DNA of 64,000 bases. Origin: Blautia parvula. GTDB taxonomy: Bacteria > Bacillota > Clostridia > Lachnospirales > Lachnospiraceae. The position numbers and the translations under genes are program-made. The DNA is taken from the NCBI RefSeq assembly GCF_020215665.1, contig NZ_CP084061.1:5554501-5618500 (forward strand), given 5' to 3'. Positions 25,805 to 35,096 of this stretch are shown here, in pieces. Below the pieces are notes generated by a model that had not been told where the DNA came from, ran no database searches, and was given only the letters and a program-made list of their open reading frames with translations. Each line of letters starts with the position of its first letter. Positions within the stretch are counted from its first letter, which is position 1.

Positions 25805-27604
25805 ATGGTAAGAAGTATAAAAAAGCAGATAGGAGTCAGAGGAAAGATATTGTTGTCATGTCTGGGATTGATATTATGTGCTTTGTTACTGCAAACACTG
25901 GTTTTCCAGTATCAGTCATCCAGGTTAATATATAAACAGACATTGGAAATCAGCGAGAATGCCATCAATAATATGAAAGAAGAGATGAATAATACATTTG
26001 ATGTTCTGCACAATATGATGATGCAGATATATAATTACAGAGACTATATCAATGAGGTTTCGGAACCACACGATTATAAAAAAATGCAGTTAAAATATGC
26101 AGATTTAGCACATGATTTTGCGAGTGAAACGTTTGACACCTCTTACAGACTCAGGATGTTATATCTGTATGATGCAGGCAATCAATTGATAAGCCGTTAT
26201 AAGTATGCATCCAGTAGCCATCTTTCCTATCCGATTGATATATATAAAGAAGATGCCGGGAATAATGTGCAGACCGTCCGGGAGTATATAGATTCTGATG
26301 ATAAGGGCCTGTTGATTTCCAGTTATTATGATGAAAGACAGAAGAGAGATATTCTGCGTACAGTAATGAAGATTTTTACAGATAATGGGAGGACATGTAC
26401 CGGATATATTGTCTGTGATTTTGAAGAACATTTTATGGAAAAGATGATGAATAAATATCGGTTATTTGATGAGCAGATGATGTGGATACAGCCAATTGGG
26501 GACAGGCCCACCGTTGTTTATGACACGGTGATGAAGGAAGGCAGAGAATTTTTTGAACAGGTATCAGAGGACACTAAAAAAGGACTGGATATAGAAAATA
26601 AAGAGTATTCATTTTCTTATATGACATTATTTAGTGTAGACTCGGCAAAATACAATCTGCGTATTATATCCCTGGTACCGGATGCTTTGCTAAAAGAAAG
26701 TCAGAAAATTATGAATCAGGATTTATTTATCACTGCTGTACTTGTGACAGCGCTATTTGTCTGTATATCGGTAGGTATTTCGCGTCTGATATCAAAACCG
26801 CTGGTATATATGACGGGAATGATGCGGCGCATTAGTGAAGGGGAAAAGGAACTTCGTCTTTCTGTAAAAACAGATGATGAATTTGGGGAGTTGGGAAAAG
26901 CTGTGAATGAAATGTTGGACCAGATTGAAAAATTGAATTATCAGGAGTATTCATCCAAGATTTTACTGAACCAGGCTCGTTATAAAGCACTTCAGGCACA
27001 GGTAAATCCCCATTTTTTATATAATACGTTAAATACCATGGGAGGTATTGCAAAAGCGAAGAAATGTCCTGAGATATCAACTATGTGCAGGGCTTTGTCG
27101 AATATATTCCGTTACAGTCTCGGGATGAAAGAGCTGCAGGTTGCCCTTGAGGAAGAAATACGTTATGTGAAGAATTATATGTATATAATGGATATTCGTA
27201 ATCAGAACGAAATTGATTTTCAAATAGATATAGAGGAACAGCTTCTTGGGAAAAAAATACCCAAAATGTCACTGCAGCCGTTAATTGAAAATTCCATCCT
27301 GCACGGACTGAAGAATAAAGAAGGAGATAAAAAGATAATATTGGGTGGTGAACCAAGAGAGAATTATATGGTGATTACAGTTTACGATAACGGAATCGGA
27401 ATGGACACTGAAGAGATGAATAAAATGCTTTGGAATAAGGAGTATGATGCATTAAGCCAGGATAGTACTGTAGGACTGGCAAATATACATCACAGAATAC
27501 AGCTGCTATATGGAAATGTATTTGGAATTAGATTTAAAAAGGCAGAAGACGGCGGAACACTGGCTGAATTATGGCTGCCAAAAAACATGGAGGAGAACCA
27601 GTAG
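25805..27604 (+). CDS. YesM-like sensor histidine kinase
   Basis: This 599-residue protein has an N-terminal helix (about 14-34), a dCache-like outside domain, a second helix (about 290-312), a HAMP domain (SKPLVYMTGMMRRIS) and a His-kinase domain with acceptor His403 in QAQVNPHFLYN, ENSILHG and DNGIGM. All catalytic motifs are intact. ATG 25805 follows GAGAGG; upstream in-frame starts lie in the promoter. The gene is noticeably more A+T-rich than the preceding operon, as are the genes through 33.7 kb, which suggests separate origin. It overlaps no gene and is followed after 23 bp by its response regulator. It probably senses a sugar or methylated compound imported by the ABC system downstream. 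Confidence 0.92.
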   Translation: MVRSIKKQIGVRGKILLSCLGLILCALLLQTLVFQYQSSRLIYKQTLEISENAINNMKEEMNNTFDVLHNMMMQIYNYRDYINEVSEPHDYKKMQLKYADLAHDFASETFDTSYRLRMLYLYDAGNQLISRYKYASSSHLSYPIDIYKEDAGNNVQTVREYIDSDDKGLLISSYYDERQKRDILRTVMKIFTDNGRTCTGYIVCDFEEHFMEKMMNKYRLFDEQMMWIQPIGDRPTVVYDTVMKEGREFFEQVSEDTKKGLDIENKEYSFSYMTLFSVDSAKYNLRIISLVPDALLKESQKIMNQDLFITAVLVTALFVCISVGISRLISKPLVYMTGMMRRISEGEKELRLSVKTDDEFGELGKAVNEMLDQIEKLNYQEYSSKILLNQARYKALQAQVNPHFLYNTLNTMGGIAKAKKCPEISTMCRALSNIFRYSLGMKELQVALEEEIRYVKNYMYIMDIRNQNEIDFQIDIEEQLLGKKIPKMSLQPLIENSILHGLKNKEGDKKIILGGEPRENYMVITVYDNGIGMDTEEMNKMLWNKEYDALSQDSTVGLANIHHRIQLLYGNVFGIRFKKAEDGGTLAELWLPKNMEENQ

Positions 27605-27627
27605 AGGCAGATATAGGGGGATGGAGA

Positions 27628-29265
27628 ATGGATAAATATACAGTTTTGATTGCAGACGATGAATTTTGGATTCGTGACAGTCTGAAAAAGATGCTGGAGG
27701 AGAGCAAATTTGATTTTTATGTGCCGGAGCCGGCAAAAGATGGATTAGAGGCAGTAAAAAGAGCAGAGGAAGAAAAACCGGATATTATTTTGACAGATAT
27801 CAACATGCCCGGAATAAATGGAATCCAGTTGATACAAATGTTAAAGGAGAAGTCTTCGGATATAGAAATTATTGTAATAAGTGGATATCAGGATTTTGAA
27901 TACGTCAGAGATGCGTTGGTATTCGGAGCCATAGACTATCTTTTAAAGCCCATAAATCTGGCATCTCTGGAGGCTGTGCTGGAAAAGGCAGCTATGAATA
28001 TTCTTCACAGAGATGAAGATAATCAAAAAAAGAGCGTCAGGCAAAAGGATATGCTGCGTTATTCTTCTTATCTGCAGGATCAGGAATACAGTTTAATGGT
28101 CTCCCATTATGACAGTTTCGCAGTGATAGAAAATCAGATATCCGAATTGGAACTGGATTATGTGGGATATTGTCTGGTTCTTGTTAATTTAAGCGGTTTT
28201 ACACGTTTGTGCAGAAACAGTGAGGGGAAGGAGCTGCACGAAGAAATATATAAGATAAAGGAGTACATCAGAAAAAAACTGTCAGGCAGTATGGGAATTG
28301 TATTTCATAATATCTATGTGTCGGATGAGTTTGTGATTATCTGTGATTCTTCTCAGAATGAGATGCATAGGCTGGGAGAAGAACTGGCCAGAGAACTTCC
28401 TGTCAGGGAAAAATGTTACTGCACAGTGGGAATCAGCAGGTATACTTTTTCATGGAAGAAGATCAAGGAGGTTTATCTCTCCACAAAAGTAGCACTGCTA
28501 TCAAAAGAATACAGAAATTATAATTATGTGGGCATAGTTGATGAGGAGGAAAAAACAGAGGGAAGAAAAAGGATTTCTCCGGAACAAGAGCGAAATTTGA
28601 TACAGTCTGTCAGAATAAAAAATAGAAAAGAGATATTGTCTATATTGGAGGATATACATTTAGCGGACTGCGGAAAGGAAAAGTGGAGTTTTCTGGAGGT
28701 GAAACAGACAGTTAATAAAATCGCCTGGATTTTTATGGAGGATGAGGAGGTTATGAAAAACCAGCAGAAAAAGATAGAAATGGAATATTTATTTGAATAT
28801 TTAAATATGGTGCTGGAGAATTATAATATCCATATCGTCTTTCAGGTGCTGGAAGAGATGGCAGACAAATTACTGGAGCAAAGTCAGGATATACAGGACG
28901 AGAGCGAATCTATACAAGATATAGTTTTTCAATGTCAGGAATATATTAAAAATCATTTTTATGAAGATTTATCGCTTTCCGGATTGTCTGAAAAATATCA
29001 TGTGAGTGCACCGTATTTTTCAAAAGCATTTAAACAGGTTTCAGGCGAAAATCTTATGTCTTATATTTCCAGAGTGAGAATGGAGAAAGCGATTCAATAT
29101 ATGGAACAGGGGATTTCACTGACAGACATTGCCGAACGGGTGGGATATGACGATTATTCTTATTTTAACAGAGTGTTTCGGAAAATTACGGGAAAGGGAC
29201 CCAGAGAATATAAAGCGGCATGGGAAAGTGCAGCACATGAACGTGCCAGCACTCTGGAAGGATAA
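27628..29265 (+). CDS. YesN-like response regulator (receiver + AraC HTH)
   Basis: This 545-residue protein has a receiver domain with phospho-acceptor Asp57 in ILTDINMPG, a long linker region and a C-terminal AraC double HTH (about 440-535). It pairs with the kinase just upstream. ATG 27628 is used because GGGGGATGGAGA lies just upstream; an earlier in-frame ATG at 27571 overlaps the kinase gene. Direct repeats in the 94-bp gap before the binding-protein gene (29284-29333) are good candidates for its DNA targets. It probably activates the ABC importer and URO-D gene that follow. Confidence 0.92.
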   Translation: MDKYTVLIADDEFWIRDSLKKMLEESKFDFYVPEPAKDGLEAVKRAEEEKPDIILTDINMPGINGIQLIQMLKEKSSDIEIIVISGYQDFEYVRDALVFGAIDYLLKPINLASLEAVLEKAAMNILHRDEDNQKKSVRQKDMLRYSSYLQDQEYSLMVSHYDSFAVIENQISELELDYVGYCLVLVNLSGFTRLCRNSEGKELHEEIYKIKEYIRKKLSGSMGIVFHNIYVSDEFVIICDSSQNEMHRLGEELARELPVREKCYCTVGISRYTFSWKKIKEVYLSTKVALLSKEYRNYNYVGIVDEEEKTEGRKRISPEQERNLIQSVRIKNRKEILSILEDIHLADCGKEKWSFLEVKQTVNKIAWIFMEDEEVMKNQQKKIEMEYLFEYLNMVLENYNIHIVFQVLEEMADKLLEQSQDIQDESESIQDIVFQCQEYIKNHFYEDLSLSGLSEKYHVSAPYFSKAFKQVSGENLMSYISRVRMEKAIQYMEQGISLTDIAERVGYDDYSYFNRVFRKITGKGPREYKAAWESAAHERASTLEG

Positions 29266-29283
29266 AAAAGTACCAGTATTCTG

Positions 29284-29333
29284 GATAAAATAATCCTAAT
29301 AATAGAATACAGAATATTGATAAGATAATCCTA
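29284..29333 (+). promoter_or_regulatory. Direct repeats GATAA(A/G)ATAATCCTA, putative response-regulator sites
   Basis: GATAAAATAATCCTA (29284-29298) and GATAAGATAATCCTA (29319-29333) match at 14 of 15 positions with a 35-bp period. Partly similar AGTATTCT/AGAATATT sequence precedes each copy. They sit just upstream of the binding-protein gene, as expected for AraC-type activator sites. Confidence 0.6.
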
Positions 29334-29359
29334 TCAGAAAATTAAAGGAGGATTGTTTT

Positions 29360-30676
29360 ATGAAGTGGAGAAAAATGACAGGTCTGCTGATGACCGGAAG
29401 TATTGCTGCCGGGATGCTTTTTGGCTGTGGGGGAAAAGATGAAGGAAATACTACTGACACCAAAGGCGAAGAAGTTCAGGAAAGTACCGCAAAGGATGAG
29501 AAAGAACCTGTAACACTTAGAATTTTGCTGGCGGCAGGTTCAGGTACCGGGATGGATGAAATAATTGATGAAGCTTTGGCAGAGAACTATCCGGAGATTC
29601 AGGTGGAATGGGAGATGATAAACTGGAATGACCTGAATACAAAAATGCAGACATATATTCAGTCTGGCCTTCCGGATATAATTGTAGGAAAAGCAACAGA
29701 TGCAGTAACATACGGTAAGATGGGGATTTTAGGTGATTTAGCAGGTAAGCCGTATCTGGACAATGTTAATGAAGTGGGAACAGAAAGTGTTACGGTAGAC
29801 GGTAAGGTATATGGGCTTGCATTTGATGCTATGTATCAGGGGATTATCTATAACCGGAAAGTATTTGAAGAGAATCATGTTGAGATACCCACTACTTATG
29901 AAGAATTGGACGCTGCGATCCAGACATTTAAGGATGCGGGAATCACACCTTTTGCCACACATTTCGTGGATACTTGGAGTATAGGCAATCTGGCCATGCA
30001 GTTTGCCATGGGTGATGTTTTCAGCAAAGATCCACTTTGGGGTGACAAGTTTAGAAGCGGAGAAGTCTCCTTTGTGGACTCACCGGAATATCGGCAGGCA
30101 TATGAAAATATTAAAAAAATATATGACAATACATGGCAGGACGAAACATTTTCCATCGAAGAGACAGCAAGTGATGCAAAATTTATCGAAGGAGAGGCGG
30201 CAATGAAAGCACCCGGATTTTGTCCAACAGACACGTTATACACTCTTGATGAGAATTTTGATTACGGTCTATTTCCTTATCCTAATGCAACAGGGGATGC
30301 TAAACTATTGTTCCAGGCAGATACTACATTTATGAAAAATGAAAATAGTGATGAGGCTGTAAATGAGGCTGTGGATAAGGTGTTTACACTGCTTACAGAA
30401 AATAAAGAAATGGTTGGGGAAATCTGTGATATTACTATGAAAGCTCCTATGATCAAAGATGTGGAGACTACATATCCGGATCCAAGCAGAAATGATATAG
30501 AGAAGTATGCAGATGCAAATGAAATCGTGAATGTGGATATAGGAAATAACCAGCTTCAATGGGGCGGTTTCCAGGATGAGAATGCCAAGGCTATCGCTGA
30601 GTGGCTGCAGGGTGACATCACAATTGACGCGGCACTCAAGGCTGCAGATGACAGAAAAGATAACAGTCTGCAATAG
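29360..30676 (+). CDS. ABC sugar-type extracellular solute-binding lipoprotein
   Basis: This 438-residue protein has a signal peptide ending in a lipobox-like LFGC (Cys23) followed by a Gly/Asp/Glu-rich linker and a family-1 solute-binding fold; blocks such as YGLAFDAMYQGIIYNRKVFEE (about residues 152-172, quoted in part) are typical of carbohydrate-binding members. It captures the substrate for the two permeases that follow. AAAGGAGG precedes the ATG. Gene order kinase, regulator, binding protein, permease, permease is the standard YesMN-controlled sugar importer. No ATPase gene is present, as usual for such systems that share MsmX-type ATPases. Ligand unknown; a methylated sugar is a speculative option given the URO-D gene. 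Confidence 0.92.
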   Translation: MKWRKMTGLLMTGSIAAGMLFGCGGKDEGNTTDTKGEEVQESTAKDEKEPVTLRILLAAGSGTGMDEIIDEALAENYPEIQVEWEMINWNDLNTKMQTYIQSGLPDIIVGKATDAVTYGKMGILGDLAGKPYLDNVNEVGTESVTVDGKVYGLAFDAMYQGIIYNRKVFEENHVEIPTTYEELDAAIQTFKDAGITPFATHFVDTWSIGNLAMQFAMGDVFSKDPLWGDKFRSGEVSFVDSPEYRQAYENIKKIYDNTWQDETFSIEETASDAKFIEGEAAMKAPGFCPTDTLYTLDENFDYGLFPYPNATGDAKLLFQADTTFMKNENSDEAVNEAVDKVFTLLTENKEMVGEICDITMKAPMIKDVETTYPDPSRNDIEKYADANEIVNVDIGNNQLQWGGFQDENAKAIAEWLQGDITIDAALKAADDRKDNSLQ

Positions 30677-30706
30677 GTAGCGGCTTGCAGAAAGGAGGTC
30701 GCACCA

Positions 30707-31588
30707 TTGAGAAAAAGGACATTGAACCAGCGCATGGCAGGACAATATGCAATACTTGTACTTCCGGGCCTGATATTATTTACCCTGGGTATGATGATAC
30801 CCTTGTGTATGGCTTTTTCCTATTCCTTTACCAGTTGGAACGGGTTGGATGCCACTAAGAAATGGGTAGGGTTGGATAATTATATAAAACTGTTTCAGGA
30901 TAAATATGTAAGAGATGCGTGGCTGTTTACTATAAAATTTACTGTTCTTAACACAGTGATACAGAATATAGCTGCACTGCTCCTTGCGCTTCTTCTGGAC
31001 AGTACCATAAAAGCAAAGTCCCTGTTCCGCACTATTATTTTTATTCCGTGTCTGATAAGTGCTATTATCGCAGGCTTTGTATGGCTCCGTATCTATGGAA
31101 GTGTACTTCCGGCCCTGAATGAGATACTGGGTACAGATATAAATTTCATGTTATTTGGCAGTAAAGAGACAGTACTCACCGGGCTTGTGATCGCAAACAA
31201 CTGGCAGTGGGTGGGATATTGGATGCTGATCTATTTGGCAGGACTGCAGTCTGTGCCTCATGAGCTTCTGGAGGCGGCGAAGGTAGACGGTGCCAATGCA
31301 GTACAGAAATTTCTAAAAATCACTTTGCCGATGCTGGCACCAGCTATTACAATCTGCGTGGTGGGAATTACCACAGGATCACTGAAAGTCTATGATTTAT
31401 TGGTAAGCTCCACAAAAGGTGGGCCGGGATATGCGTCCACATCCATTATCATGCAGATTTATAACACTGCTATAGCTGGCAGACAGTATGGATATGGATC
31501 CGCTATGTCCATCACTTTGATTGCTGTACTGCTGTTGATCGCAGTAATACAACTGAAGTGGCTGAAAAAACGGGAGGTACAGATGTAA
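30707..31588 (+). CDS. ABC sugar transporter permease (MalF/UgpA type)
   Basis: This 293-residue membrane protein has six helices and the cytoplasmic EAA loop (EAAKVDGANAVQKFLKITLP), which docks the ATPase. It starts with TTG at 30707: AAAGGAGG ends 8 bases upstream and no ATG fits. It forms a heterodimer with the next permease, whose ATG overlaps its stop by one base. Substrate class is carbohydrate by family. Sequence and composition match the surrounding A+T-rich operon. Confidence 0.93.
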   Translation: MRKRTLNQRMAGQYAILVLPGLILFTLGMMIPLCMAFSYSFTSWNGLDATKKWVGLDNYIKLFQDKYVRDAWLFTIKFTVLNTVIQNIAALLLALLLDSTIKAKSLFRTIIFIPCLISAIIAGFVWLRIYGSVLPALNEILGTDINFMLFGSKETVLTGLVIANNWQWVGYWMLIYLAGLQSVPHELLEAAKVDGANAVQKFLKITLPMLAPAITICVVGITTGSLKVYDLLVSSTKGGPGYASTSIIMQIYNTAIAGRQYGYGSAMSITLIAVLLLIAVIQLKWLKKREVQM

Positions 31589-32421
31589 TGAAACAAAAGA
31601 AACGGGGAAAGACAATTCTTTTACAGCTGCTGACCATTGGGGCATCACTATTTTTTTTACTCCCAGTCCTTTTGGTAGTCAGCTATTCCTTTAAGACAAA
31701 GAAGGAAATGCTGATGGGCTCTCCATTTTCCCTTCCGTCTGAGTTTATGCTTGAGAATTACAGAAATGCAGTGCATAAGCTGGATTTGGTGCATACATTT
31801 TCCAATACTCTTTTATATACAGCAGCCGCAGTGTGCATTTTAGCACTCCTGTGCGGCGCCGGGGCCTGGGCCATTGCCAGGAGGAGAGAAAAGTTTTTTA
31901 AATTTGCGTACATATATTTTATCATAGGAATACTGGTACCAGCTCAAGCATTATTTATACAGATTTTTCTTGTTGGAAATACACTGCATCTGATCAATAG
32001 CAGAATCGGTGTTATATGTATGTATATTGTATCGGGGATATCATTTGGCATGTTTATGATGAACAGCTTTATGAATACGGTTCCTGTAGAACTGGAAGAA
32101 GCAGCACGGATTGATGGATGTTCTGTTTTCCGCACCTTTTTCAATGTGGTGGTACCGGTGTTAAAGCCGGCATACGCAACACTGATAATTATGCAGTCAT
32201 TTCAAATCTGGAATGAATATCTGATGTCAAGTCTTTTTATAAGTAAAAAAGAATTGCGGACTATTGTCATCAGTACACAGGTATTGTTTTCCACACTCAA
32301 AAATGATTACAGTACAGCTATGGCGGCAATTGTTATCTCTGCGCTGCCAATTACAGTTTTGTTCGTGTGTCTTCAAAAATATTTTATAAAAGGGATGACC
32401 ATTGGGGCAGTGAAAGGATAG
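31588..32421 (+). CDS. ABC sugar transporter permease (MalG/UgpE type)
   Basis: This 277-residue membrane protein has six helices and an EAA loop (EEAARIDGCSVFRTFFNVVV). ATG 31588 overlaps the previous stop (TAATG); GGGAGG about 11 bases upstream supports it over an earlier in-frame ATG at 31558. It pairs with the permease upstream. The URO-D-superfamily gene follows after only six bases, so import and that enzyme are tightly linked. Confidence 0.93.
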   Translation: MKQKKRGKTILLQLLTIGASLFFLLPVLLVVSYSFKTKKEMLMGSPFSLPSEFMLENYRNAVHKLDLVHTFSNTLLYTAAAVCILALLCGAGAWAIARRREKFFKFAYIYFIIGILVPAQALFIQIFLVGNTLHLINSRIGVICMYIVSGISFGMFMMNSFMNTVPVELEEAARIDGCSVFRTFFNVVVPVLKPAYATLIIMQSFQIWNEYLMSSLFISKKELRTIVISTQVLFSTLKNDYSTAMAAIVISALPITVLFVCLQKYFIKGMTIGAVKG

Positions 32422-32427
32422 AAACTT

Positions 32428-33690
32428 ATGGAAGCGATTACAGTAAAAGAAAGAGAATATCTGAGAGATTTGGCAAAAAAACAGCAGGAGTATGCAGAGG
32501 AAGAAAGGAATCTGCAGGCTATAAAATTATGGAAACAACATAATAGCTTCTGCGGCTCAAGACCTCCCGTTGTCATTGAGGAAATTGGTTTTTGGGAACA
32601 GATCCGTCCGCGGTTTTACTGCAGCAGTGAAATGGGACAATTCATGGAAAATAAACTTCTGCAGGCGACAGTTCCTATCTCGTTGATTAGGGATGACAGG
32701 ATTATAGAAGACTATTTTTCTATAGATGCGCCAATCAGTTCAGATACATATGGAATTGTGATGGAACGGAAAAAGGCGGGAGGAGTTGAAAATGTAGGGT
32801 ATCGTGATGTCTATGCGATAGAAGATCTGGAAACGGATCTGGATGGTCTTCGAGCATCAAAATTTTATTTTGATGAGGAAAAGATGAAAAGACAGATAGA
32901 TATATGCAGCGATATTCTGGATGGTATTCTGCCTGTCAGAGTTGAAAACCGTACACTTGACTGGAGTGGTATAGCAGAGCGCATGATACATCTTATGAGT
33001 ATGGAAAATCTCTGTATTGCAATGTATGATTGTCCAAATAAAGTACATGAATTTGTGAAGTTTGTTACAGATGATTTGCTGAATTTTGCAAAATGGCAGG
33101 AAGAGCAGGGGATTCTTACCCCGAACTGGAATCTGCAGCGTTGCTGCGGCGTCAGCTATGGAATTACGGACGAGCTTCCTCAAGGGAAAAGAAAGAATAC
33201 AGAACTTGAAAAGGGACGGACAGATATCAGACTTAAGGACCTTTGGATAAACACCAATGCACAGGAGACTGTGGTTATATCAAAGGATATGTATATAGAA
33301 TTTTTCCTTTCCCATTATCAAAGACTTACACAGGAATTTGGATTGGTATATTATGGCTGCTGTGAGCCGGTACATACAGTATTTGAAAATGGACTTGACC
33401 AGATTGAAAACTTAAGAAAGCTCTCAATCTCTCCCTGGTGTAATGAAGAAATGATTGCAGAACAGCTTCAAGGCAAAAAGATAATATATTCAAGAAAAAT
33501 CAGTCCTAATTATTTAGGAGTAGGACATAATTTGGATGAACAAGCATTCCGGAAGCATATCAGGAAAACACTGGATACAGCTAAAGGGCTTGAAATTGAA
33601 ATTTTAAGCAGAGATGTTTATATGCTGGACGGAAACATTAAAAAACTGGCAAGGGCGACAGAAATCATCAGAGAGGAAATAGAACGTTAG
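32428..33690 (+). CDS. URO-D superfamily protein (possible corrinoid/zinc methyltransferase), function unknown
   Basis: This 420-residue protein resembles the uroporphyrinogen-decarboxylase/MtaA superfamily, barrel proteins that include zinc methyltransferases. Clues are the length and the C-terminal block YYGCCEPVH with a candidate metal-binding Cys pair, then a conserved-looking KLSISPWC and the closing strand/helix pattern. A haem biosynthetic role is unlikely: no other tetrapyrrole gene is near and it is the last gene of a sugar ABC operon, six bases after the permease. A methyl-transfer step on an imported methylated compound is an inference. No corrinoid protein lies beside it. Family placement is fairly good, function open. 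It ends at a strong terminator. Confidence 0.7.
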   Translation: MEAITVKEREYLRDLAKKQQEYAEEERNLQAIKLWKQHNSFCGSRPPVVIEEIGFWEQIRPRFYCSSEMGQFMENKLLQATVPISLIRDDRIIEDYFSIDAPISSDTYGIVMERKKAGGVENVGYRDVYAIEDLETDLDGLRASKFYFDEEKMKRQIDICSDILDGILPVRVENRTLDWSGIAERMIHLMSMENLCIAMYDCPNKVHEFVKFVTDDLLNFAKWQEEQGILTPNWNLQRCCGVSYGITDELPQGKRKNTELEKGRTDIRLKDLWINTNAQETVVISKDMYIEFFLSHYQRLTQEFGLVYYGCCEPVHTVFENGLDQIENLRKLSISPWCNEEMIAEQLQGKKIIYSRKISPNYLGVGHNLDEQAFRKHIRKTLDTAKGLEIEILSRDVYMLDGNIKKLARATEIIREEIER

Positions 33691-33699
33691 AAAAAGGCG

Positions 33700-33750
33700 A
33701 TGCGCATATCAGCAGTCTAATTTAGCAGATGCCTGATATGCGCATTTTTT
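33700..33750 (+). terminator. Intrinsic terminator after the ABC/URO-D operon
   Basis: ATGCGCATATCAG (33700-33712) pairs perfectly with CTGATATGCGCAT (33733-33745), followed by a T-run. A short A-run precedes the stem, so it may also act on the minus-strand kinase gene, whose stop overlaps the T-run. Confidence 0.92.
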
Positions 33751-35038
33751 ACAGATTCCCAATCAAAACAGTAACGGTAAACCGATCATCCGTATAAGCA
33801 ATATCCAGATTCCCTGCATATTTATCCACCACATCACGGACATTCTGCACCCCAAATCCATGGGAACTCTTGTCTTTTTTCTCTGTTACAAAGCGGTCCT
33901 TTTTTACTGTGACGGGATTCGCCTTGGAATTAGAAATCTCATAGCTGAGGAATCCCTTATCATACCTCGCCTTCAGCGATATCTGCCGTTTGGAGATGTC
34001 CTGTATTTTTTCACATGCTTCGATGGCATTGTCAAGAGTATTGGAGAACAGGGAACAGAGGCTTACATCATCGATTCCCAGCAGTCCGTCAATGGAAATA
34101 TTGAAAAAGCAGTCTATCTTTTTATCCAGTGCGGCACTGTATTTACTGTTCAGTACAGCGTTAACAATACTGTTTTTACAGAAAATACGGTTATTCACTG
34201 TCAGCTCTCCTGAAAGCTCCCGAAAATATTTCGCAGCGCCTTCAAAATCTCGGTTCTGGATAAAAGAATAGATGACACTCAGATGATTCTTCATGTCATG
34301 GCGTATTTTCCTGACGGTTTTCTGGTTTTCCTCCAATTCCTCGTAATAAGACTGCTGGTACTTCAGGTTCTGTATTTCAAACTCGTTTCGGATGGTCTTT
34401 GCTACATAGGAAGTCAGATAGAGACATCCTATACTGGTCAGAATGCAGGCGATACAGGCGGGATATGTGGTATGGGCTCCCTCCTGGGGAGAGTTATAGA
34501 TAAAAGTAATAAGACCAATCGCCGAAGCGAGGCAGATGATATCTATGACCAGCCACATACGTTCTGTCAGCTCTCTGGCCCTGGGGACCCATCTGCGGCA
34601 AAGCAGCCAGATCAGAAACCAGGCAGGGATACGAAGATAGGTGGTAAAAGAATGCAGGGCAGTCTGTGCCAATGGGGACATATCCCTATTGGCCAGCCAG
34701 ATCTGGAAACCAATATTTTCAGTTATAAAATTAAGAGTCACCAGTATTGGATACAATACTATACAAACAGAAACACGCTCCAGTATTTTCCCTTTAAAGA
34801 ATATCAGCAGATACAACAGAAAGAGGAAAAGAACCGAAATGGTTCCGGTCAGCTCCTCCGGATATATGATGGGTCCGGATAAGGTGGTCAGCATCAGAAA
34901 GGATGCCAGGATAAAAAGCTTCCTTTCACTTCGGAGTATGAGAAAACGGCGAATCAGAAGGTAAAGGAAAAATACATAGGCAATGGTACCTGTGAAATTG
35001 ACGATGTATTCCAGCCAATAGATTAGTTGAGATGTCAT
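33749..35038 (-). CDS. AgrC-like GHKL sensor histidine kinase
   Basis: This 429-residue protein has about six N-terminal membrane helices (residues 10-215), a coiled linker, the acceptor His247 in KIRHDMKNHLS and a C-terminal GHKL ATPase domain (N-box SNTLDNAIEACE, then HGFGVQNVRDV). This is the architecture of peptide-pheromone receptors such as AgrC/VirS and related kinases. It is the last gene of a minus-strand operon with a LytTR regulator and an M20 peptidase. A small hairpin, GCGGCT/AGCCGC (35069-35090), lies in the 58-bp gap before it. AGGAGG precedes the ATG. A peptide ligand is plausible; a candidate peptide gene lies at 37125. Confidence 0.88.
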   Translation of the reverse strand: MTSQLIYWLEYIVNFTGTIAYVFFLYLLIRRFLILRSERKLFILASFLMLTTLSGPIIYPEELTGTISVLFLFLLYLLIFFKGKILERVSVCIVLYPILVTLNFITENIGFQIWLANRDMSPLAQTALHSFTTYLRIPAWFLIWLLCRRWVPRARELTERMWLVIDIICLASAIGLITFIYNSPQEGAHTTYPACIACILTSIGCLYLTSYVAKTIRNEFEIQNLKYQQSYYEELEENQKTVRKIRHDMKNHLSVIYSFIQNRDFEGAAKYFRELSGELTVNNRIFCKNSIVNAVLNSKYSAALDKKIDCFFNISIDGLLGIDDVSLCSLFSNTLDNAIEACEKIQDISKRQISLKARYDKGFLSYEISNSKANPVTVKKDRFVTEKKDKSSHGFGVQNVRDVVDKYAGNLDIAYTDDRFTVTVLIGNL

Positions 35039-35096
35039 TTTATCCTCCTAAGCTTGTATAAAATAATGGCGGCTTTACATGGACAGCCGCGGCAGC

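Noticed and set aside
32428-33690. Haem-pathway uroporphyrinogen decarboxylase
   Set aside because: Sequence is too divergent and the neighbourhood is a sugar importer with no tetrapyrrole genes.
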